From Anaerolineales bacterium HSG25 (GTDB lineage Bacteria > Chloroflexota > Anaerolineae > 4572-78 > J111), in contig JAUCGA010000051.1 of the NCBI GenBank assembly GCA_030377865.1, forward strand, positions 1 to 37,933: a DNA stretch of 37,933 nucleotides, written 5' to 3'. Of this stretch, positions 1 through 7,055 are shown in pieces. The notes beneath the pieces are model-generated. The model saw only the letters and a program-made list of their open reading frames with translations, was not told the origin of the DNA and did not search any database. Position numbers and translations under genes: made by a program. Every line of letters starts with the position of its first letter. The first letter of the stretch is position 1.

Positions 1-1
1 A

Positions 2-367
2 AAGTTAGACAATGCAATCATTGAACATGAGGAGGCACGAAAAGTGGCATACATCACATCTATAGAACGTCAAGGAATCGAAAAAGGCATTAAACAAGGT
101 ATCGAGCAAGGCATCGAGCAAGGCATCCAAAAGGGAGAACTACAAATAGCCAGAGAAGATGTCATTGAGGTGTTGATGATTCGTTTTGGCAAATTGCCCA
201 AGAAACTGGTTAAGAGTATCAAACAAATTGACGAGTTAACCTTGCTCAAAACCTTACTCAAAAAAGCGGTTGTCGTTGAGTCGTTAGCCAAATTTAAGCG
301 ACTGGTAGCCGACCTGCTCACCGACAAACCAGCCAAACCTAATCGTATTGCAAGCCATGACGATTGA
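2..367 (+). CDS. C-terminal part of an Rpn/PD-(D/E)XK-type transposase-nuclease (5' end outside window)
   Basis: The frame is open from base 2, so the start lies outside the window. About 121 codons remain. The visible part runs from an EEARKVAYI segment through a Glu/Gln/Gly repeat (IEKGIKQGIEQGIEQGIQKG) to a helical tail (DVIEVLMIRFGKLPKKLVKSI, ending KRLVADLL). This layout is typical of the C-terminal half of Rpn family recombination-promoting nucleases (PD-(D/E)XK family transposases), with a DUF4351-like tail. The catalytic domain is not in the window, so I cannot tell whether the gene is intact. A GTG at 44 could be mis-called as a start, but the sequence before it fits the family. A clear hairpin terminator lies 110 bp downstream. 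The family call is fairly secure; activity is unknown. Confidence 0.7.
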   Translation, partial: KLDNAIIEHEEARKVAYITSIERQGIEKGIKQGIEQGIEQGIQKGELQIAREDVIEVLMIRFGKLPKKLVKSIKQIDELTLLKTLLKKAVVVESLAKFKRLVADLLTDKPAKPNRIASHDD

Positions 368-477
368 ACCACCGAATCGTTGAATCGCATGAATCACCCA
401 TTTGCCCAATATCTTAACATAAGTTAAGATATACCACTTGGATGTGACAAAATTCACAAACTATTTTTATACCCCAA

Positions 478-515
478 CCTCACCATGAGCAAATAGCCTT
501 GGTGAGGTTTTTTTT
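478..515 (+). terminator. Rho-independent terminator
   Basis: A 7-bp stem CCTCACC/GGTGAGG (478-484 and 501-507) is followed at once by eight T. It lies downstream of the Rpn-type gene and probably ends its transcript. Confidence 0.75.
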
Positions 516-650
516 GTTATCCTCAATCGTTTCCTCAAGTTTGAGATGACTGTTTTGTGCTACCATGCGCGTGTGTTTATTGAGAATTCTACAGTGAACA
601 TAAGGGATCTCTAGGAGTTTCCGTGCAAAATTCCAATTCATGGTAAAATT

Positions 651-712
651 CTCTCGGAGGCGCAAAGGCGCAGAGTGTCATGTTTTTCTCTGCGCCTTTG
701 CGCCTCCGAGAG
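651..712. repeat. 25-bp perfect inverted repeat
   Basis: Arms 651-675 and 688-712 are perfectly complementary, with a 12-nt loop. The core is GCGCCTTTGCGCC. It lies in a gene-poor stretch and resembles the other long palindromes in this window. On the minus strand it follows the small ORF at 734-787 and could end that transcript, but no clear T-run follows. Apart from this hairpin, the 17-codon ORF and the CIRCE site, I see nothing else in 516-1152. Confidence 0.8.
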
Positions 713-733
713 AGTGTTTTTTTTACTTAAAAA

Positions 734-787
734 TCAAAGGTTGTTTTGCACGGAATCCACCAGAGAACCCTCGTATGCTTGCATCAT
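734..787 (-). CDS. Possible 17-residue small ORF downstream of CIRCE
   Basis: On the minus strand a GGAG ribosome site (793-796) sits 5 nt before ATGATG, giving MMQAYEGSLVDSVQNNL and a TGA stop. It lies about 114 nt downstream (minus direction) of the CIRCE operator at 901-927 and upstream of the 651-712 hairpin. I recognise no homologue. It could be a small stress peptide, the remnant of a lost heat-shock gene, or chance. The ribosome site is the main support, and without comparative data coding is only a suggestion. Confidence 0.25.
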   Translation of the reverse strand: MMQAYEGSLVDSVQNNL

Positions 788-900
788 TTTTTCTCCGTTT
801 TAAAGTTTAAATCATTCCAAAATTTCTCGCGGAGACGGAGGTTTTTCTCTGCATACCTAAATAATCCAGATTCCATCGGATTAAGTGGTAAGAAAAACAG

Positions 901-927
901 TTAGCACTCTAAGAGGGAGAGTGCTAA
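901..927. promoter_or_regulatory. CIRCE operator (HrcA binding site), apparently orphan
   Basis: The sequence TTAGCACTC, nine bases, GAGTGCTAA is a perfect match to the CIRCE consensus bound by the heat-shock repressor HrcA. CIRCE normally lies just upstream of groES-groEL, dnaK or hrcA, but none of these is in the window. The neighbours are a 17-codon ORF to the left (minus strand) and the 3' end of an XRE regulator to the right. The site is symmetric, so its direction of action cannot be read from it. Confidence 0.85.
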
Positions 928-1152
928 AAATCAGATCAGTTATCCTTATTATTAAACGATATAGTCACTTTTGACTTGTTTGTGTTACTCACAAAAATCA
1001 AAATGGTGGAGAAGCACAACAAATAAGGCCAGAAATCGCCTAAGTTACATTAGTACTATAACGATAAGGATGCTAATGTAGCCTTTACCACTAAATTCGA
1101 TGGAATGTGGTTTTTCGTTCAAGTTGGGCGGCTATATTTTGGCATGTCCTCG

Positions 1153-1383
1153 TTACTCCAAATCCAACTCATCTTTCATCAACAAATCAATCGGCACATC
1201 AAAGATGCGCGAAACTCCCAAAATGAAGCCCGTAGGAGGTTTTCGTTGCCCTTTCTCTATTCTGACCACAAAACTATTACCCACCCCAAGCATATCACCT
1301 AATTCAATCACGGTCATGCCATGTTGTTGTCGCAATGTATGGAGCTTTTCACCAAACCGCTTTATCTCTTCATAATTTCCCAT
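1153..1383 (-). CDS. XRE-family helix-turn-helix regulator
   Basis: This 76-residue protein is almost entirely one Cro/C1-type HTH domain (residues about 8-65). FGEKLHTLRQQHGMTVIELGDMLGVGNSFVVRIEKGQRKPP is the usual helix 1 to helix 4 pattern (recognition helix around GNSFVVRIEKG), followed by ISxxFDVPIDLLM-like packing. The length suits a single-domain repressor. The only usable ATG is at 1383 and has no good Shine-Dalgarno, so translation may be weak or leaderless. It is divergent from the AT-hook gene at 1471, and the 87-bp gap holds a strong promoter for that gene. Regulation of that promoter and autoregulation are plausible inferences. The opposite-strand frame over this gene is a shadow. 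Confidence 0.8.
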   Translation of the reverse strand: MGNYEEIKRFGEKLHTLRQQHGMTVIELGDMLGVGNSFVVRIEKGQRKPPTGFILGVSRIFDVPIDLLMKDELDLE

Positions 1384-1389
1384 AAGGAG

Positions 1390-1419
1390 TTGACAGATAG
1401 CTAATGGTTATGCTATAAT
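1390..1419 (+). promoter_or_regulatory. Consensus sigma-70 promoter for the AT-hook gene
   Basis: A perfect -35 TTGACA (1390-1395), an 18-bp spacer and a perfect extended -10 (TGCTATAAT, box 1414-1419). A TTCTGCC/GACAGAA near-palindrome (1420-1439) overlaps the expected start site and could be an operator for the divergent XRE protein. Few promoters here are this close to consensus. Confidence 0.75.
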
Positions 1420-1470
1420 TTCTGCCGTATAAGACAGAAAAAATTAAATTTACAAAAGGAGGTTCCCAAA

Positions 1471-1749
1471 ATGAGTATCGAAAAACCCACCAAACTGCTG
1501 GCCCAATGGAGCACAGCAGAACTAAAGGTAGAACGAGCCATCGGCCAGATATTGCAACATATCATGGCCTTGTATAACGAGCTTACGCAGGCGCATGCCC
1601 GTCGGCAGAGCATGCGGAACGAGATAGAACAACTCAAGCAGACGGTCAAAACCATGCAGGCTCAAATTGATGCTTTGGTCGATTTTACGGGTATGCCACC
1701 CGACCATAAACCGAAACGGGGGCGAGGTCGACCACGGAATAGTGGATAG
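1471..1749 (+). CDS. Small coiled-coil protein with C-terminal AT-hook
   Basis: This 92-residue protein has a helical, coiled-coil body (about residues 8-68, with RRQSMRNEIEQLKQTVKTMQ heptads). It ends in a basic tail PKRGRGRPRNSG containing the core AT-hook GRGRPR, which binds the minor groove of AT-rich DNA. AAAGGAGG (1455-1462) lies 8 nt before the ATG, and the upstream promoter is near consensus, so high expression is likely. A coiled-coil oligomeriser plus AT-hook suggests a nucleoid-associated or xenogene-silencing type of protein, but that is inference and I recognise no named family. It is divergent from an XRE regulator. A short tandem repeat (GTGGATA units, 1742-1769) follows the stop, then a terminator. 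Confidence 0.75.
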   Translation: MSIEKPTKLLAQWSTAELKVERAIGQILQHIMALYNELTQAHARRQSMRNEIEQLKQTVKTMQAQIDALVDFTGMPPDHKPKRGRGRPRNSG

Positions 1750-1830
1750 TGGATAGTGGATAGTGGATAGTTGAAAATCACATATTCACGTTTTCACGTT
1801 TCACATATTCACGTCTTCACGTTTTCACAT
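1742..1830. repeat. Short tandem repeats
   Basis: About four GTGGATA units are followed by reiterated TTCACGTTTTCACATATTCACG segments. They are non-coding and lie between the AT-hook stop and its terminator. Such tracts vary by slippage. Confidence 0.7.
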
Positions 1831-1836
1831 CTATGT

Positions 1837-1871
1837 AAGGCGCAGGTTATTATCCTGCGTCTTGTTTTTTT
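1837..1871 (+). terminator. Rho-independent terminator of the AT-hook gene
   Basis: A 10-bp stem AAGGCGCAGG/CCTGCGTCTT with one G-T pair, a 7-nt loop, then a T7 run. Confidence 0.75.
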
Positions 1872-1928
1872 ATAATACGATTTATAGGAGATTCGAGCAA
1901 AAATTAGGGATGATTTTGGTGAGGCAAC

Positions 1929-1964
1929 AAAAAAGAGGCCATCGTTGCCAATAGCCTCTTTTTT
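1929..1964. terminator. Second, bidirectional terminator hairpin
   Basis: Stem AAAAAAGAGGC (1929-1939) / GCCTCTTTTTT (1954-1964) with a 14-nt loop. The A/T-rich stem base works on either strand. Confidence 0.65.
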
Positions 1965-1973
1965 GCATATTAC

Positions 1974-2126
1974 GTGGTGGTCAAGATGATGTTACAAAAA
2001 CATTTAGAACAGGATTGGCGGAATGACACAAATTTGGCGTGCGTTTATCTGTGTCATTCCGCCAATCCTGTTCTTTATTTAACCAATGTGTAGTGGTCAA
2101 CACGATGTTGAAATGATAAGCTTCTG
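1974..2126. repeat. Palindrome flanked by GTGGTCA-type repeat ends
   Basis: A 25-bp perfect inverted repeat (2006-2030 and 2050-2074, 19-nt loop) is flanked by GTGGTGGTCAAGATGATGTT (1974-1993) and a diverged direct copy (about 2092-2107). The latter runs into GTTGAAATGATAAGCTTCTG, the end sequence of another repeat family seen at 9078, 17958, 20416 and 25310. It looks like a composite of small mobile palindromes. The rest of 1965-2323 holds only the putative feo control sites. Confidence 0.65.
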
Positions 2127-2169
2127 CTTAATATTTGGATATAGATTACGCAACCCCCGAAACATTATT

Positions 2170-2185
2170 TTTAACCTTGGTTAAA
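2170..2185. promoter_or_regulatory. Perfect palindrome, candidate iron operator
   Basis: TTTAACC-TT-GGTTAAA lies about 140 bp upstream of feoA. Iron repressors of the DtxR/IdeR type bind palindromes of this general shape, but the match to a published consensus is only loose. The assignment rests on its position before an iron-uptake operon. Confidence 0.3.
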
Positions 2186-2229
2186 CCACCATGAACATCC
2201 CGTAAAACTTCAATATTAGCCAACTAAAC

Positions 2230-2258
2230 TTGGACAAAGTAAGATTGACGCGTAAAAT
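2230..2258 (+). promoter_or_regulatory. Candidate promoter of the feo operon
   Basis: TTGGAC (2230-2235), 17-bp spacer, TAAAAT (2253-2258). It would give a leader of about 60 nt before feoA. Confidence 0.35.
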
Positions 2259-2323
2259 AGTGAACAGATAGCTAATATCAACAGCTAACATTTAAAATAA
2301 CCTTAACTTTTACGGAGATAATT

Positions 2324-2614
2324 ATGCTAACCAATCAACTTATGGGTTTATCAATGGCCGAGGTCGGGCACTCTGTCACCTTAAAACGCATCAACGCTAC
2401 CCACAAACTCACCCACCGTTTAACCGATTTAGGACTAACCCCCGGAACCCCGCTTAATGTATTACAAAATCAAGGCGGTTCTTTAATTATCGGGGTGCGA
2501 AATGCCCGCGTTGCATTAGGACGAGGTATCGCCCATAAAATTATGGTTGAGCCAAATCCCGAAGTCACCACAATTGAGCAAGGCCAAACGCTCCAACCGA
2601 GCCTGAGTTATTAA
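2324..2614 (+). CDS. feoA: FeoA, ferrous iron transport accessory protein
   Basis: This 96-residue cytoplasmic SH3-like protein is the usual partner of the FeoB iron transporter. The FeoA signature is clear: LSMAEVGHSVTLKRINATHKLTHRLTDLGLTPGTPLNVLQNQGGSLIIGVRNARVALGRGIAHKIMV carries the RLxDLGLTPGTxxxV core and the final ALGRGIAHKI strand. GGAG 8 nt before the ATG gives the start. The stop is 3 nt before the FeoB GTPase start, so the two are one transcript. A candidate promoter and palindrome lie upstream. The length is slightly above the typical 75-85 residues because of a short N-terminal extension and C-terminal tail. Confidence 0.93.
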   Translation: MLTNQLMGLSMAEVGHSVTLKRINATHKLTHRLTDLGLTPGTPLNVLQNQGGSLIIGVRNARVALGRGIAHKIMVEPNPEVTTIEQGQTLQPSLSY

Positions 2615-2617
2615 GCC

Positions 2618-3184
2618 ATGCCGCCGCTAACGATTGCCCTTGCAGGCAACCCCAATACTGGAAAAAGCACCATCTTTAATGCCCTCACCGGCTCACGACA
2701 GCGGGTCGGAAACTGGCCCGGCAAAACCATTGAACGGAAAGCGGGCATGTTTAAGCACGATGGCTTCGAGCTAGAGATTGTCGATTTACCGGGCACCTAT
2801 AGCCTTTCTGCCTATTCATTAGAGGAGGAGATTGCCCGTGATTTTATCATCAAAGCCACTCCCGCCGGAGTGGTGAACGTGTTGGACGCGACAAATCTGG
2901 AGCGTAACCTGTACCTGACCACCCAAATTTTAGAGACTGGCGTGCCGACCATGCTAGTGCTGAACATGTACGACCAAGCCACGGCCAGACAGTACCGTAT
3001 CGACACCGCCGCGTTGTCTACGGCTCTGCATGGCATCCTCATCGTTCAAACATCGGCCAGTCGAGGCGAGGGGCTAGAGACCCTCAAACAGACCATCGTC
3101 ACATTTGCCCAACAGCAAGCCAACAGGAGGAAGCCGCATGGTCGATACCCCAATCAGCCCCACCAGCCCAGTTGTCACGTATGA
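2618..3184 (+). CDS. feoB: FeoB GTPase (N-terminal) domain as a separate protein
   Basis: This 188-residue protein holds the G domain of the ferrous iron transporter FeoB. Motifs in order: G1 GNPNTGKST (10-18), switch I around [10 protein letters not shown] with the conserved Thr, G3 DLPGTYSL, G4 NMYD, and a G5-like [11 protein letters not shown] binding and hydrolysis regulate Fe2+ passage through the membrane part. FeoB is usually a single protein of about 650-800 residues. Here the frame ends just after the G domain, and the helical spacer plus membrane region continue in another frame from 3138, overlapping by 47 nt. A ribosome site before 3138 argues for a real two-gene split rather than a sequencing error. 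The last 20 or so residues (basic, Pro/His-rich) are read out of the family's frame. Confidence 0.88.
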   Translation: MPPLTIALAGNPNTGKSTIFNALTGSRQRVGNWPGKTIERKAGMFKHDGFELEIVDLPGTYSLSAYSLEEEIARDFIIKATPAGVVNVLDATNLERNLYLTTQILETGVPTMLVLNMYDQATARQYRIDTAALSTALHGILIVQTSASRGEGLETLKQTIVTFAQQQANRRKPHGRYPNQPHQPSCHV

Positions 3185-4856
3185 CACCTCGCTCGAAACC
3201 GAGATTGCTCACTTAAGCGTTATTATTCAAGAAAACCCCACACTTAACCAACAATATACCCCACGCTGGTTAGCCATTCAACTCTTAGAATCCGATTCAA
3301 CCCTCTCCGCCGAACTACATCAGCATGCCGATTTACTGCAACAAGCGGAGGCGAGTCGGGCACGGATTATAGCCCATTATCAAGAAGAGCCAGACATTTT
3401 ACTGGCCGAGCAACGGTACAACTTTGTCCACCAACTGACCAATCAAGTCCTGACGCGGCCTGATGGGAATCAATTGACGTTCTCTGACAAGGTTGACCAA
3501 ATTGTCACCCATCGTTATTGGGGTTTGCCCATATTTTTGGGGCTGATGTGGCTGGTATTCAAAATGACCGCTGACCTGTCGGCTCCGATGGTTGACTGGA
3601 TTGACGGCACAGTTGCTGGCCCCATCACCAACCGGGTTATGACCATCCTCGCCATGCTAGGATTAAGCGGCTCATGGTTGGAAGGACTTCTGGTTGACGG
3701 TGTCATTGCGGGCGTGGGCGGCGTACTGGTCTTTGTGCCGGTGTTGATGGCACTCTATTTAGCCTTGGCCTTGCTTGAAGATTCTGGCTACATGGCTCGA
3801 GCGGCCTTGGTTATGGAGCGCCCCATGCGGGTCGTGGGTCTGCCGGGCAAAAGTTTTTTGCCGATGGTGGTTGGCTTTGGCTGTACCGTACCGGCCTACT
3901 ACGCCACCCGCATTTTAGACAATGAACGAGACCGAATTTTAACCGGCTTACTGGCTCCTTTTATGAGTTGTGGGGCGCGTCTGCCAGTTTACCTCCTCTT
4001 CGGTACCATCTTTTTCCCCGAAAATCCGGGTTTGGTCGTTTTTGGCATGTATCTGTTGGGTATCCTGATAGCCATTGGGCTAGGCTTGGGTCTAAGCCGA
4101 ACTCTGTTTGCCGAAAGTGAACAAAGCCCGCTCATCATGGAACTGCCCCCGTATCGCCTGCCGACCCCGCGTAATATCTGGATGCAGATCAAGAATCGGA
4201 CTTGGGCCTTCATCCGCAAAGCGTGGACAGTTATTCTGAGCATGAGCATCTTGATTTGGCTATTGATGGCGATTCCGATTACAGGCAGTGGCTCATTTGC
4301 CGATACCGATATTGAAGACAGCGCCTTTGCGACAATTGCCAATATTGTCGCTCCCGCCTTTGCTCCGCTTGGATTTGGCAGTTGGGAGGCCAGCAGTTCA
4401 CTCATCACCGGATTTATCGCCAAAGAGGTCATTATCAGCACTCAAGCCCAGATATTCGCCGTGGCCGAAGCAGACGAACCGTTTGAAGAGACGACCATGT
4501 TCGAAGATGTGTCCGAAATTGTGACCAGTTTTGGTGCGGCAGTTCTCGATACCCTCAAATCAATCCCACTCATTATCGGTATCGACCTGTTGGGAGAGAG
4601 CGACGAAGCTGAACCATCGGCACTGATGACAGCTATTCGGCAACATTTTGACGAGGTCAGCGGTGGGCATGGAGCCTTGGCCGCACTGGCGTTTCTGGTT
4701 TTCGTGCTGACCTACGCCCCCTGCATGGTCGCCGCCGCCGCCGAGCGCCAAGAACTAGGAGACCGCTGGATGTGGTTCAGCGTGATTGGACAAACCGGAC
4801 TGGCTTGGGTGTTAGCATTGTTCGTTTTTCAGGGTGGATTATTATTTTTTGGGTAG
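3138..4856 (+). CDS. feoB: FeoB membrane permease part (helical spacer plus Gate domains)
   Basis: This 572-residue protein begins with the helical spacer domain that normally follows the FeoB G domain ([10 protein letters not shown], then [14 protein letters not shown]) and continues with the polytopic core. Diagnostic Fe2+ permease motifs are [15 protein letters not shown] and [15 protein letters not shown], both with conserved Cys, then [14 protein letters not shown] and [12 protein letters not shown] near the last helix. AGGAGG (3125-3130) lies 7 nt before ATG 3138; an upstream in-frame TTG at 3105 lacks a ribosome site. The frame is +1 relative to the GTPase gene. The split falls at a domain boundary, so the two products can plausibly reassemble into one transporter. 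The alternative is one gene with a frameshift, artefactual or programmed. Confidence 0.88.
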   Translation: MVDTPISPTSPVVTYDTSLETEIAHLSVIIQENPTLNQQYTPRWLAIQLLESDSTLSAELHQHADLLQQAEASRARIIAHYQEEPDILLAEQRYNFVHQLTNQVLTRPDGNQLTFSDKVDQIVTHRYWGLPIFLGLMWLVFKMTADLSAPMVDWIDGTVAGPITNRVMTILAMLGLSGSWLEGLLVDGVIAGVGGVLVFVPVLMALYLALALLEDSGYMARAALVMERPMRVVGLPGKSFLPMVVGFGCTVPAYYATRILDNERDRILTGLLAPFMSCGARLPVYLLFGTIFFPENPGLVVFGMYLLGILIAIGLGLGLSRTLFAESEQSPLIMELPPYRLPTPRNIWMQIKNRTWAFIRKAWTVILSMSILIWLLMAIPITGSGSFADTDIEDSAFATIANIVAPAFAPLGFGSWEASSSLITGFIAKEVIISTQAQIFAVAEADEPFEETTMFEDVSEIVTSFGAAVLDTLKSIPLIIGIDLLGESDEAEPSALMTAIRQHFDEVSGGHGALAALAFLVFVLTYAPCMVAAAAERQELGDRWMWFSVIGQTGLAWVLALFVFQGGLLFFG

Positions 4857-4879
4857 GAGCAGGGAGTAGCAGACAAAAA

Positions 4880-4946
4880 CGTAGCCTGAGCCTGTCGAAG
4901 GCGGTTGGTTTCAACAGTTGGTTGGCTTCGACAAGCTCAGTCTACG
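4880..4946. repeat. REP-like inverted repeat
   Basis: CGTAGCCTGAGCCTGTCGAAG pairs imperfectly with CTTCGACAAGCTCAGTCTACG. The TTCGACAAGCTCAG type occurs as a dispersed intergenic repeat in many bacteria. It lies between the FeoB permease and the FeoC-like gene. Confidence 0.6.
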
Positions 4947-4970
4947 CCTCCCTTACTCTGTAATTAAATT

Positions 4971-5237
4971 ATGCTAAGACGTGTTTTGCAAGAGATAAAA
5001 GGTAGCACCGAGCCGATCGACCTTAATCAACTGGCTCGCAACTTAAAGCTAGAACGTACCGTCCTCGACTCAATGATTGAGTTTTGGGTACGCAAAGGCA
5101 AATTACAGGATTTACAGCTAGAGGTAGCCGAGGCGATGGCCTGTTATAGCCCTTCGTGTGGGGGGAGTTGTTCACCGACGCAATGCCCTCATGTAGGTAG
5201 CATGCCTCGTAGTTTTACCATTCAGTTGCAGGAATAA
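4971..5237 (+). CDS. FeoC-like winged-helix protein with Cys4 cluster site
   Basis: This 88-residue protein has an N-terminal winged-helix fold (MLRRVLQEIKGSTEPIDLNQLARNLKLERTVLDSMIEFWVRKGKL, residues 1-45) as in FeoC-like transcriptional regulators. A Cys-rich tail follows with C58, C63, C67 and C72 (CX4CX3CX4C), suited to an oxygen-sensitive Fe-S cluster. In enterobacteria FeoC binds the FeoB cytoplasmic domain and affects its stability; a similar role as iron/oxygen sensor for this operon is inferred. It lies 114 bp downstream of the FeoB permease with only a REP-like palindrome between them. The ATG follows TAATTAA and lacks a strong ribosome site. Confidence 0.8.
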   Translation: MLRRVLQEIKGSTEPIDLNQLARNLKLERTVLDSMIEFWVRKGKLQDLQLEVAEAMACYSPSCGGSCSPTQCPHVGSMPRSFTIQLQE

Positions 5238-5270
5238 GGTATCTTGACGTTGTAATCTAACTAGAAATCG

Positions 5271-5350
5271 GGATTAATTAACGTGTGCAGTTCGCCATGA
5301 GAGTGGTTCAACCTTAGAGATTGAACCACTCTGGAGCGCGCAACTTATTT
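5271..5350. repeat. Dispersed palindromic repeat, family E copy 1
   Basis: Nearly identical to 25480-25559. Both carry ATTAATTAA, TGTGCAGTTC, a hairpin AGAGTGGTTCAA/TTGAACCACTCT (5300-5311/5321-5332) and a GGAGCGCG tail. It lies between the FeoC-like gene and the next palindrome. Confidence 0.8.
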
Positions 5351-5390
5351 AGGATTCATCCCTACAAAAGTTTATCGGTTCTCAACAAAA

Positions 5391-5532
5391 ATAGAGTTGT
5401 TCGAGGTCTGCGGAGTGCAAAAGCTTCTTGCTTTTGCATGTTTATCTCCGGCAAAAGCAAGAAGCTTTTGCACTCCGCAGACCTCGAATTTGAATTTTTA
5501 TGCGATGATAAGTTATTGCCGAACAACTCTAT
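5391..5532. mobile_element. MITE-like element with nested palindrome, copy 1
   Basis: Outer 13-bp inverted ends ATAGAGTTGTTCG (5391-5403) and CGAACAACTCTAT (5520-5532) enclose a 37-bp perfect inverted repeat (5401-5437/5451-5487) around GTGCAAAAGCTTCTTGCTTTTGC. A second, diverged copy in inverse orientation lies at about 18605-18745. It is non-coding and too short for a transposase, so it would move only in trans. Its right end supplies the TAG stop of the DUF951 gene on the minus strand. Confidence 0.7.
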
Positions 5533-5735
5533 TCATCGTTGAGGGTAACGATATGCTTAATCTGCTTGAGGAGTTTACCCCGCGGGACGAGGAGTTTGCG
5601 CTTACAGGTAAGACAGAGTAGACCAATATCAGCACCGACTCGAACAATGCGCCAATCGGTGCTACCGCATGGATGTTTTTTACGTAGCCTAACAATAGTA
5701 TCAAGCTGAATATCCGCAGAATTAACCCTGCTCAT
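5529..5735 (-). CDS. DUF951 family protein
   Basis: This 68-residue protein matches DUF951 across its length: DIQLDTIVRLRKKHPCGSTDWRIVRVGADIGLLCLTCKRKLLVPR contains the KKxHPCGS-x-WxxxRxGADI core and CLTC. Cys23, Cys41 and Cys44 could bind a metal. The family is widespread in Firmicutes and found in Chloroflexota; its biochemical role is not known to me. Its ATG overlaps the TGA of the upstream methyltransferase (5732-5735), indicating translational coupling. The last two codons and the stop fall in the end of a MITE-like element, so insertion may have reset the C-terminus. Confidence 0.85.
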   Translation of the reverse strand: MSRVNSADIQLDTIVRLRKKHPCGSTDWRIVRVGADIGLLCLTCKRKLLVPRGKLLKQIKHIVTLNDE

Positions 5736-6574
5736 GATCTGCTTTTTTTGCGAGCTACGACCATAATATGGGCACTAGCTCCTATCAATGAGGCTTCCGA
5801 TTCCACAGAGCGAACTACGGTCAACAGGCGCTCTCGTCGAGTTTGGTCAGTCCAATGCTCGGCAAAATTTTGTAACAGCCAACCCGGCCCTTCAATAGCC
5901 AAGGTTTCTTCATATTGCAAGCCTGCCTCATCAACCTCGGCCCGTAACTCTTGGGGATGATGGAAGTAGGCGGTGGTAAAATAGGCCGGATTGTTGGTCG
6001 GGTTGCGATGCTGACCATCTATCAAATCTTGTTGAACAATCTCCACAAATTGGGGATCATCCAATAAACCACGAAACAGCCCATCCATGCTTGAGGCAAA
6101 CCGTGAGATACCCACAGCCAACAGTAATCCCCCCGGTCGTAAAATACGTTGAGCTTCACCCAACGCGGCCAATCGATCGGCGCGTTCGGTCAAATGGTAC
6201 AATGGGCCAAACATAAGCACCACATCCACACTCGAATCGGGGCGGTTGAGCTGACGCGCATCACCAACGGTGGCACTTGCCAAGGGATAGTCAGGCTGAT
6301 TATCAGATGCCTGCTGAGCCTGCTCCACATGCAACGGCACCGCGTCAATCAGATGGGTTTCGTATCCTTGTTTGGCTAACCAGCAGGCATACACTCCCGC
6401 GCCACCGCCAACATCGAACAGCACCGCCGGAGCAGGTGGCAAATATCGGGTAACCAGTTCTTGCGTGCGAACCAGTTCCAGTTGCCCCGACGCTCGGGTC
6501 AAGCGTTGGGCTTCATAGCTACTTTCATAATGGATTAATAGGTCATTTAAGAGCGGATTTTCTGAGTTTGACAC
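5732..6574 (-). CDS. Class I SAM-dependent methyltransferase
   Basis: The protein has a Rossmann methyltransferase core (Methyltransf_11/25 type). Motif I is AVLFDVGGGAGVYACWLAKQGYETHLIDA, motif II around TVGDARQL, then VDVVLMFGPLYHLTERADRLAALGEAQRILRPGGLLLAVGISRFAS, the usual acidic and LRPGG strand segments. The substrate is unknown. I start it at the GTG at 6574 (280 residues) because AAAGGA lies 9 nt before it. An ATG at 6625 would add 17 residues that fall in a GTGGTCA-type repeat end and look non-native. The stop overlaps the DUF951 start, forming a two-gene operon. Confidence 0.85.
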   Translation of the reverse strand: MSNSENPLLNDLLIHYESSYEAQRLTRASGQLELVRTQELVTRYLPPAPAVLFDVGGGAGVYACWLAKQGYETHLIDAVPLHVEQAQQASDNQPDYPLASATVGDARQLNRPDSSVDVVLMFGPLYHLTERADRLAALGEAQRILRPGGLLLAVGISRFASSMDGLFRGLLDDPQFVEIVQQDLIDGQHRNPTNNPAYFTTAYFHHPQELRAEVDEAGLQYEETLAIEGPGWLLQNFAEHWTDQTRRERLLTVVRSVESEASLIGASAHIMVVARKKSRS

Positions 6575-7055
6575 AAAATGTTCCTTTGTAGGTAATCGTT
6601 CATTTTGGGTAGTGGTCAGCTTCATGTTGAAAAAGATTATGTCACCCTGAGCGGCGACGCGTAGCTAGTGCGAAGGGGCTTTCTGTGAATCCACTACTTA
6701 TTACTATGCTCAACAGTATCAGTGGGGATATCCCCCAATTGATTGATCTTATCATTTGCCCATGATACTTTTCTGATTGGTTTTACGCTACTTTGAACCT
6801 CAACCAAAGAATAAAGTAGCGTAAGAATAACTCAGCCCCATGCCGTTTGGTGTGGGGTCGTTTTAGTGCAGTTTGGCTCACAGCTACCAAATCAGGTATA
6901 ATTAGACTAATACAAGGCGGCGTAGATATTCCGATAGCTGGAGCGCAGACATCCTTGTCTGCACCGCACGTAGTGCGGACGTTTTTTTAGTTTCTTACTA
7001 CCGGAGAACTTCTGCCAAGCTGTACTAGTTATCCAATAAGAAGCGAGGTGTAAAA
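6575..7055. other. Gene-free stretch with small hairpins
   Basis: It holds a GTGGTCA-type repeat end (about 6605-6633) and a segment GCGTAGCTAGTGCGAAGGG (6659-6677) resembling one near 18283. There are two adjacent hairpins, GCAGAC/GTCTGC (6945-6962) and CCGCAC/GTGCGG (6964-6978), inside a GGAGCGCAGACATCCTTGTC repeat. I see no ORF with coding character. A promoter for the toxin-antitoxin pair must lie near its right end but I cannot fix it. Confidence 0.5.

Noticed and set aside
480..665. 61-codon minus-strand ORF
   Set aside because: It spans a terminator and part of the 25-bp palindrome and shows no family features.
1100..1375. 91-codon plus-strand ORF
   Set aside because: It is antisense to the XRE regulator, which has a clear HTH fold.
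4288..4524. 78-codon ORF inside the FeoB permease
   Set aside because: It is a shadow frame of a well-supported gene.
5321..5621. Two overlapping plus-strand ORFs of about 75 codons
   Set aside because: They cover the family E repeat and the MITE-like palindrome and run antisense to DUF951.
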